A stretch of DNA of 64,000 nt from Methylobacter tundripaludum SV96 (GTDB taxonomy: Bacteria; Pseudomonadota; Gammaproteobacteria; Methylococcales; Methylomonadaceae). The notes under the pieces are model-generated. The model made no database searches, had not been told where the DNA came from, and worked only from the letters and a program-made list of their open reading frames with translations. The stretch lies in the NCBI RefSeq assembly GCF_000190755.2, contig NZ_JH109153.1, positions 310,001-374,000 on the forward strand, written 5' to 3'. The position numbers were made by a program, and so were the translations under genes. This document shows positions 59,722-64,000 of this stretch, piece after piece; position 1 is the first letter of the stretch; every line of letters starts with the position of its first letter.

Positions 59722-61338
59722 ATGAAAAAAACTTCATTGCGATTTTTACAGACGCATACCAACATGGCGAACGTCATCGGCGAACTTGCACCTGATTTAT
59801 TTGGCGAAGGCTATGGCGACAAGATGCTGTACAGCTTGTTTGCTGAAACGGTTGAACAGGTGCCGATAGCCATTTCCATTACCGACAAGAAAGCCAAAAT
59901 TCTTTATGTTAATGAAGAGTTTTGCAGAGTCACAGGCTACCGGCCTGAAGATATTCTGGGGGAAAACGAATCCTTATTATCGGACAAACACACACCTAAA
60001 GAGGTGTATCACGATTTATGGCGCACCATCAGTGCTAAGAAAATATGGCGCGGAACCTTATGCAACCGGCATAAATCCGGTCAGCGTTATCTATCCGATT
60101 TGACCATTGCCCCCATGTTAAATGAAACCGGGGCAGTCACTCATTACATCGGCATGCACAGAGATATTACCCAAGCGTACGAATCCGAAAAAAAGGTGAT
60201 TAACCAGAAATTATTGATAGAGTCCGTCATTAATTCATCGCCTATCGCCATGGTTGTACTTGACGACCAGGATAGGGTTATCTTGGATAATCATAACTAC
60301 AAAGCGCTGGTCAGCGATCTTGATAAAGGCGAGCCTGCAACTTATTTTTTACGATTGCTGCGGGAGGAAATGGGCGATTTATGGTCGCAGCTGCAAAGCA
60401 AGGAACAGGGTTTTAATAACCGCGAGTTTAAAGTAGAAAGCAAGGGCAGCCAGCGAACCCGTTGGTTTTCTTGCGCCGGAAACTGGTTTGTAGAAAATGA
60501 GGTAAACGCCGACGCCTTTTTTGAGAATGCATCCAAACAGTACCTGATACTGACCTTAACAGACATCACCCGGCAACGCAGGCAGATGGAAGAGCTGCAT
60601 ATTCAAACCTTAAAAACCATTATGGCTGAGGATGAGCGGGTGCGCGGTATCAGGGAAACATTGCTGGGAGCGATGCACCAAATTCAAATGCCGATGAACC
60701 AAATTAGGGCGGCCGAGCAAATTTTACGACACAGGCGGGACGATCAACACGCCGGTCTGTTACAAATCCTGCAACAGATCCAGCAATCCGGGGAAGAAGC
60801 CGTTGCGACCATGCAAAAATGTATTCCCGAGATTCTGCAAACTGCCGTTATTCCGGTTAACATCAACCAGATTCTGCATGAAGTCTTATTGCTCAATAAC
60901 CAACGGATCTGTAGTAACGATATAGAGGTGCATTGGCAACCCTTGTCAAAATTGCCGACCATGCTGGGCTCGGAAAACCGCCTGCGCATCTTATTCAAGC
61001 AATTAATAGACAATGCGATTGAAGCCATCTGCGAGTCGAATGGCGGGGAACAACGGCTCAAAATCACTACCGACACCGATGCCGATTTGATTTATGTCAG
61101 CATTGAAGACAGCGGCGCCGGTATTCCGGTTGAAAAACGCGCCAAAGTATTCGAACCTTTCTATACCACGCGCGCCATGGGCGGCAACCAAGCGGGTATG
61201 GGACTGGTGATGGCAAAGGAGATTGTTAACCAGCATCAGGGCTTTATTGAAATAGACCCGGATTGCGATCAAGGCTGCCGGTTCAAAATCAGTTTTCCTC
61301 TGCACAAACAGGTCTTTAAGGGGGTAGAGAATGGCTGA
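59722..61338 (+). CDS. nifL: Nitrogen fixation regulator NifL
   Basis: A 538-aa redox and nitrogen sensor that inhibits NifA. PAS1 (about 40-160: VPIAISITDKKAKILYVNEEFCRVTGY, then IGMHRDITQAYESEKK) binds FAD; PAS2 follows (about 165-290); a helical H-like region (LLGAMHQIQMPMNQIRAAEQ) precedes a GHL ATPase domain (LIDNAIEAICES, DSGAGIPVEKRAKVFEPFYTTR, GMGLVMAKEIV). It responds to oxygen through FAD, ATP/ADP and GlnK. The stop overlaps nifA by 8 bp (ATGGCTGA). Confidence 0.95.
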   Translation: MKKTSLRFLQTHTNMANVIGELAPDLFGEGYGDKMLYSLFAETVEQVPIAISITDKKAKILYVNEEFCRVTGYRPEDILGENESLLSDKHTPKEVYHDLWRTISAKKIWRGTLCNRHKSGQRYLSDLTIAPMLNETGAVTHYIGMHRDITQAYESEKKVINQKLLIESVINSSPIAMVVLDDQDRVILDNHNYKALVSDLDKGEPATYFLRLLREEMGDLWSQLQSKEQGFNNREFKVESKGSQRTRWFSCAGNWFVENEVNADAFFENASKQYLILTLTDITRQRRQMEELHIQTLKTIMAEDERVRGIRETLLGAMHQIQMPMNQIRAAEQILRHRRDDQHAGLLQILQQIQQSGEEAVATMQKCIPEILQTAVIPVNINQILHEVLLLNNQRICSNDIEVHWQPLSKLPTMLGSENRLRILFKQLIDNAIEAICESNGGEQRLKITTDTDADLIYVSIEDSGAGIPVEKRAKVFEPFYTTRAMGGNQAGMGLVMAKEIVNQHQGFIEIDPDCDQGCRFKISFPLHKQVFKGVENG

Positions 61339-62872
61339 GCGTATACAACTGATCGAAGCTGAACTTGATACTTTGTATATCATCAGTCAGGTATTAAACA
61401 GCACCCACGATTTGCATGCCAAATTACAGGCGGTTTTGGAGATACTGCACAAACGGTCGGGCATGCGTTCAGGCATGATAACGCTGCGGGAAATTGAAAG
61501 TAACAGCATGATTGTCAGCGTCGTCCATACCAACGGCGGCGGTAAATTTACCGAACCGGTCCGGTACAATCCGGGCGAAGGCTTGATGGGCGCCATCCTT
61601 GACGAGGGCAGCACCATCGTCATTGAAAAAGTGTCCGAAGAGCCGCGTTTTTTAGGCCGTCTGGGATTGTACGATCCCGAACTGCCGTTTATCGGCTCGC
61701 CCATCTATATAGAAGAAGGCGACACCATCGGCGTGCTGGCCGCCCAGCCCGATAACAGCCAGTTTCTGGGCGAGCGCGCCCGGTTTATGGAGATGATCGC
61801 CAACCTGATTGCGCAAAGCGTCAAAATGTTGCGGGTCATCGAGCGCAAACAGCGCAATCTGCTCAGCGAACGGGATCAACTCAAACAGGCGCTGATCAAG
61901 AACTACAGCTTCGAGAATATCATCGGACATTCGCCGCCGATGTTAAAAGTGTTCGATTTGATTCGCCAGGTTGCAAAATGGAATACCACGGTATTAATCC
62001 GCGGCGAATCAGGCACCGGTAAAGAAGTGGTCGCCAATGCGATTCACTTTAACTCGGGCTGCGCCGGCGGACCTTTTTTAAAGCTCAATTGCGCCGCCCT
62101 GCCCGACACCTTGTTGGAGTCTGAATTATTCGGCCACGAAAAAGGCGCGTTTAGCGGCGCGGTCAGCCAACGCAAAGGCCGATTTGAACTGGCCGATAAC
62201 GGCACCCTGTTTCTCGACGAAATCGGCGAAATTTCCGCATCGTTCCAGGCCAAACTGCTGCGCGTATTGCAGGAAGGCGAATTCGAACGGGTCGGCGGCA
62301 CCCAAACCATCAAGGTTAATGTGCGCATCATTGCCGCAACCAATCGCGACCTTGAGGAAGAAGTGACCAAAGGCGAGTTCAGGGAGGATTTGTATTACCG
62401 CCTTAATGTCATGCCGGTCTTCATGCCTGCATTACGCGACAGGACTGAGGACATTCCAGAGTTATCCGAATTCCTGCTCGGCAGGATTTCGCAGCAGCAA
62501 GGCGGCCGACCGCTGGAAATCAAGGAAAGCGCGATACGCATATTGATGAAACACAGCTGGCCCGGCAACGTTCGCGAACTGGCAAACCGGCTGGAACGCG
62601 CCGCGATCATGAGCCCGAACGGCATCATCGATCGCGACGTGATGGTCAGCACCGGCCTGGAAGACGAAATCGGCACCGCTATCAGTCATAAACCGCAAAA
62701 ATCACCCGCGATTGATTTTAATGATGAAAACATGGACGACCGGGAACGGGTCATCGCCGCGTTGGAGCAAAGCGGTTGGGTACAAGCCAAAGCCGCACGC
62801 CTGCTGAATATGACGCCGAGGCAAATCGCTTATCGGATTTTGACCTTGGATATTACGATGAAGCAAATTTAA
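61331..62872 (+). CDS. nifA: Nif-specific transcriptional activator NifA
   Basis: A 513-aa sigma54 activator. GAF domain (about 20-170), AAA+ domain with Walker A GESGTGKE (about 225-232), sigma54-contact loop GAFSGA (about 271-276, Ser in place of the usual Thr), Walker B LFLDEIGE, and C-terminal helix-turn-helix (about 475-513: AAARLLNMTPRQIAYRI-like). There is no Cys-rich interdomain linker, so it is the NifL-dependent, not the oxygen-sensing rhizobial, type. It binds TGT-N10-ACA sites, found upstream of several operons here. Confidence 0.97.
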   Translation: MAERIQLIEAELDTLYIISQVLNSTHDLHAKLQAVLEILHKRSGMRSGMITLREIESNSMIVSVVHTNGGGKFTEPVRYNPGEGLMGAILDEGSTIVIEKVSEEPRFLGRLGLYDPELPFIGSPIYIEEGDTIGVLAAQPDNSQFLGERARFMEMIANLIAQSVKMLRVIERKQRNLLSERDQLKQALIKNYSFENIIGHSPPMLKVFDLIRQVAKWNTTVLIRGESGTGKEVVANAIHFNSGCAGGPFLKLNCAALPDTLLESELFGHEKGAFSGAVSQRKGRFELADNGTLFLDEIGEISASFQAKLLRVLQEGEFERVGGTQTIKVNVRIIAATNRDLEEEVTKGEFREDLYYRLNVMPVFMPALRDRTEDIPELSEFLLGRISQQQGGRPLEIKESAIRILMKHSWPGNVRELANRLERAAIMSPNGIIDRDVMVSTGLEDEIGTAISHKPQKSPAIDFNDENMDDRERVIAALEQSGWVQAKAARLLNMTPRQIAYRILTLDITMKQI

Positions 62873-62890
62873 GGAATCTTTGAGCAGGTT

Positions 62891-62954
62891 TTTCACCACG
62901 AAGACACGAAGAGCACGAAGAATAAATATCAACTTCGTGTCTTCGTGGTGAATC
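62891..62954. repeat. TTCACCACGAAGAC palindrome after nifA
   Basis: TTCACCACGAAGACACGAAG...CTTCGTGTCTTCGTGGTGAA with a loop of about 20 nt. It lies 19 bp after the nifA stop and may terminate or stabilise the nifLA transcript. Confidence 0.85.
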
Positions 62955-62996
62955 AAAAAATTTAATCAATAACTCCCCAAAGCATTTGGAGCAACA

Positions 62997-63257
62997 ATGA
63001 CTATTTTATATGTGCAACACGATTATGCCGTCTTCGGCTTTGGTGAAACCCGACAAGAAGCCCTCGCGATGGCAGCGCAATGGCTAAAAGATGAAACCGG
63101 CAAACAAGGCTGTTCAGTTGATTATGCAGAAAGCTTATTGGTAACGTCACCCAAACCCGGACAAATGACGCTATACCAAACCGATGAACACATCCCCGGC
63201 GATGCGGAAAACTGGGGCGGCGAAGAGCTTTTGGATTGGTATCATGATGTAGCTTGA
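62997..63257 (+). CDS. Hypothetical protein after nifA
   Basis: An 86-aa soluble protein (YVQHDYAVFGFGETRQEALAMAAQWLKDETGKQG). It is not recognised. GGAGCAACA precedes the ATG. It lies outside the nif set, just before a toxin-antitoxin pair. It has no obvious motif. Confidence 0.6.
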   Translation: MTILYVQHDYAVFGFGETRQEALAMAAQWLKDETGKQGCSVDYAESLLVTSPKPGQMTLYQTDEHIPGDAENWGGEELLDWYHDVA

Positions 63258-63331
63258 GGTGGGTTGTTATCCCATTTATTAATCAACGGGATATAATGTA
63301 ATTCAATCGAACCCCAAGTGAGTACAAAGCC

Positions 63332-63565
63332 ATGAGCATTGATTATCACAACATGATTACCATTGAACCCGGCAAACGTGGCGGCAAGCCGTGCATTAGA
63401 GGTTTACGGATTACCGTTTATGATGTGCTTTCCTGGCTGGCCGATGGCATGAGCCGTATTGAAATTGTCGAAGACTTCCCGGAATTAACGGATGACGACA
63501 TTACCGCCTGCCTGCAATTTGCAGCCGATAGGGAGCGGCAATCTGTAATCATCAAAGCGTTATGA
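63332..63565 (+). CDS. DUF433 antitoxin
   Basis: A 77-aa DUF433 protein: ITIEPGKRGGKPCIRGLRITVYDVLSWLADGMSRIEIVEDFPELTDDDI, a winged-helix-like VapB/antitoxin type. It overlaps the downstream DUF5615 toxin gene by 4 bp, the usual arrangement. It should bind the toxin and repress the operon. Confidence 0.9.
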   Translation: MSIDYHNMITIEPGKRGGKPCIRGLRITVYDVLSWLADGMSRIEIVEDFPELTDDDITACLQFAADRERQSVIIKAL

Positions 63566-63894
63566 AGCTATTGCTTGATGAAAACCTGTCGCGGCGAATC
63601 GTGCCACTCATCCAAGACAGCTACCCCGGTTCAACACAGGTAGCTTTGATCGGTCTGGAGCATGTCAATGATAATGTCATTCGCCAATATGCCATTGATA
63701 ACGACTACATCATCGCTACTCAGGATGCAGATTTTTACGAAATGGGCCTGATTCATGGGCAACCTCCCAAGATTGTCTGGCTCAAGATGGGCAATCATTC
63801 CAAAACGACGACAATTAAAACCTTGCTCGATAATAAGCAAGCCATTGAACAAGCGTTAATTATCGACAATAAAGCTTGTATTGAGATTGTATAA
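63562..63894 (+). CDS. DUF5615 PIN-like toxin
   Basis: A 110-aa PIN-fold toxin of the DUF5615 type. The acidic active-site residues are in MKLLLDENLSRRI, and in IATQDADFYEM; the C-terminal LLDNKQAIEQALI is typical. It probably cuts RNA. Its start (ATGA) overlaps the antitoxin stop. Confidence 0.88.
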   Translation: MKLLLDENLSRRIVPLIQDSYPGSTQVALIGLEHVNDNVIRQYAIDNDYIIATQDADFYEMGLIHGQPPKIVWLKMGNHSKTTTIKTLLDNKQAIEQALIIDNKACIEIV

Positions 63895-64000
63895 TTCAAT
63901 ATGCGATCTTCTCATGCGGCGCAATATGCCGCGCTATTGCGCCCTACATATTACGTTTTACCGTGTTTAAATCAAGGCATTATTTGTCTGAACAATGGTG

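Noticed and set aside
1-64000. tRNA or rRNA genes
   Set aside because: No cloverleaf-type sequence or rRNA-like stretch was noticed; a tRNAscan run would be needed to exclude one fully.

Overview
The window is a large nitrogen-fixation (nif) island from a gammaproteobacterium. Gene content and order (nifDK-nifT-nifY, nifEN-nifX, nifUSV-cysE-nifWZM-clpX, rnf operon, nifLA) resemble the Azotobacter vinelandii major nif region. The Nif11-type small protein, the NifL-NifA pair and the many dispersed palindromes would fit a type I methanotroph (Methylococcales), but no methane-oxidation gene is present, so the genus is inference.

Layout. 1-6.2 kb, plus strand: 3' end of nifD, nifK, nifT, a 2[4Fe-4S] ferredoxin, a NifY/NafY-like gene, an LRV iron-sulfur protein, nif-linked hypothetical genes and a Nif11 protein. 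6.2-9.4 kb, mostly minus strand: non-nif genes (uracil-DNA glycosylase family, exonuclease III, a nuclease-like protein, toxin-antitoxin genes). 9.6-18.2 kb, plus strand: nifE, nifN, nifX, then an IS1182-type insertion sequence, then DUF269, DUF683, fdxB, a 2Fe-2S ferredoxin and further nif-linked genes. 18.5-23.5 kb: a sigma54/NifA-type promoter in front of an unknown protein and an AAA+ ATPase, a candidate sigma54-driven small RNA, a rhodanese, an ankyrin protein and a second NifY-like gene. 23.5-31 kb: mostly housekeeping or accessory genes (trxC, hydrolases, ABC exporter, beta-helix protein). 31-36 kb: a degenerate ApaH homologue, a flavodoxin, GST, hemerythrin and AlkB genes. 36-47.6 kb, minus strand: nifU, nifS, nifV, cysE, nifW, nifZ, nifM, clpX, a Grx-BolA fusion, nifF, a Rieske protein and RseC. 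48-53 kb: small membrane proteins, a double-domain nitroreductase and unknown genes. 53-59.4 kb, minus strand: rnfABCDGEH, bfd and bfr. 59.7-62.9 kb, plus strand: nifLA. The end carries a DUF433/DUF5615 toxin-antitoxin pair.

Regulation. Sigma54 -24/-12 elements (GG-N10-GC) are readable upstream of nifE, the 18.65 kb operon, the candidate small RNA, the rhodanese, a flavodoxin, iscA-nifUS, rnfA and nifL. Perfect TGT-N10-ACA NifA sites lie upstream of nifE, the 18.65 kb operon and iscA-nifUS, and two lie between the divergent rnf and nifLA promoters. The genes thus form one NifA regulon: nitrogenase structural and cofactor genes, Fe-S supply (IscA, NifU, NifS, CysE), homocitrate (NifV), electron delivery (Rnf, ferredoxins, flavodoxins) and probable oxygen or redox protection (hemerythrin, rhodanese, GST, bacterioferritin).

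The island is heavily decorated with short palindromic repeats of at least four families. One forms the 3' coding end of nifE, one provides the last codons of a TPR-like gene, and one sits between nifK and nifT.
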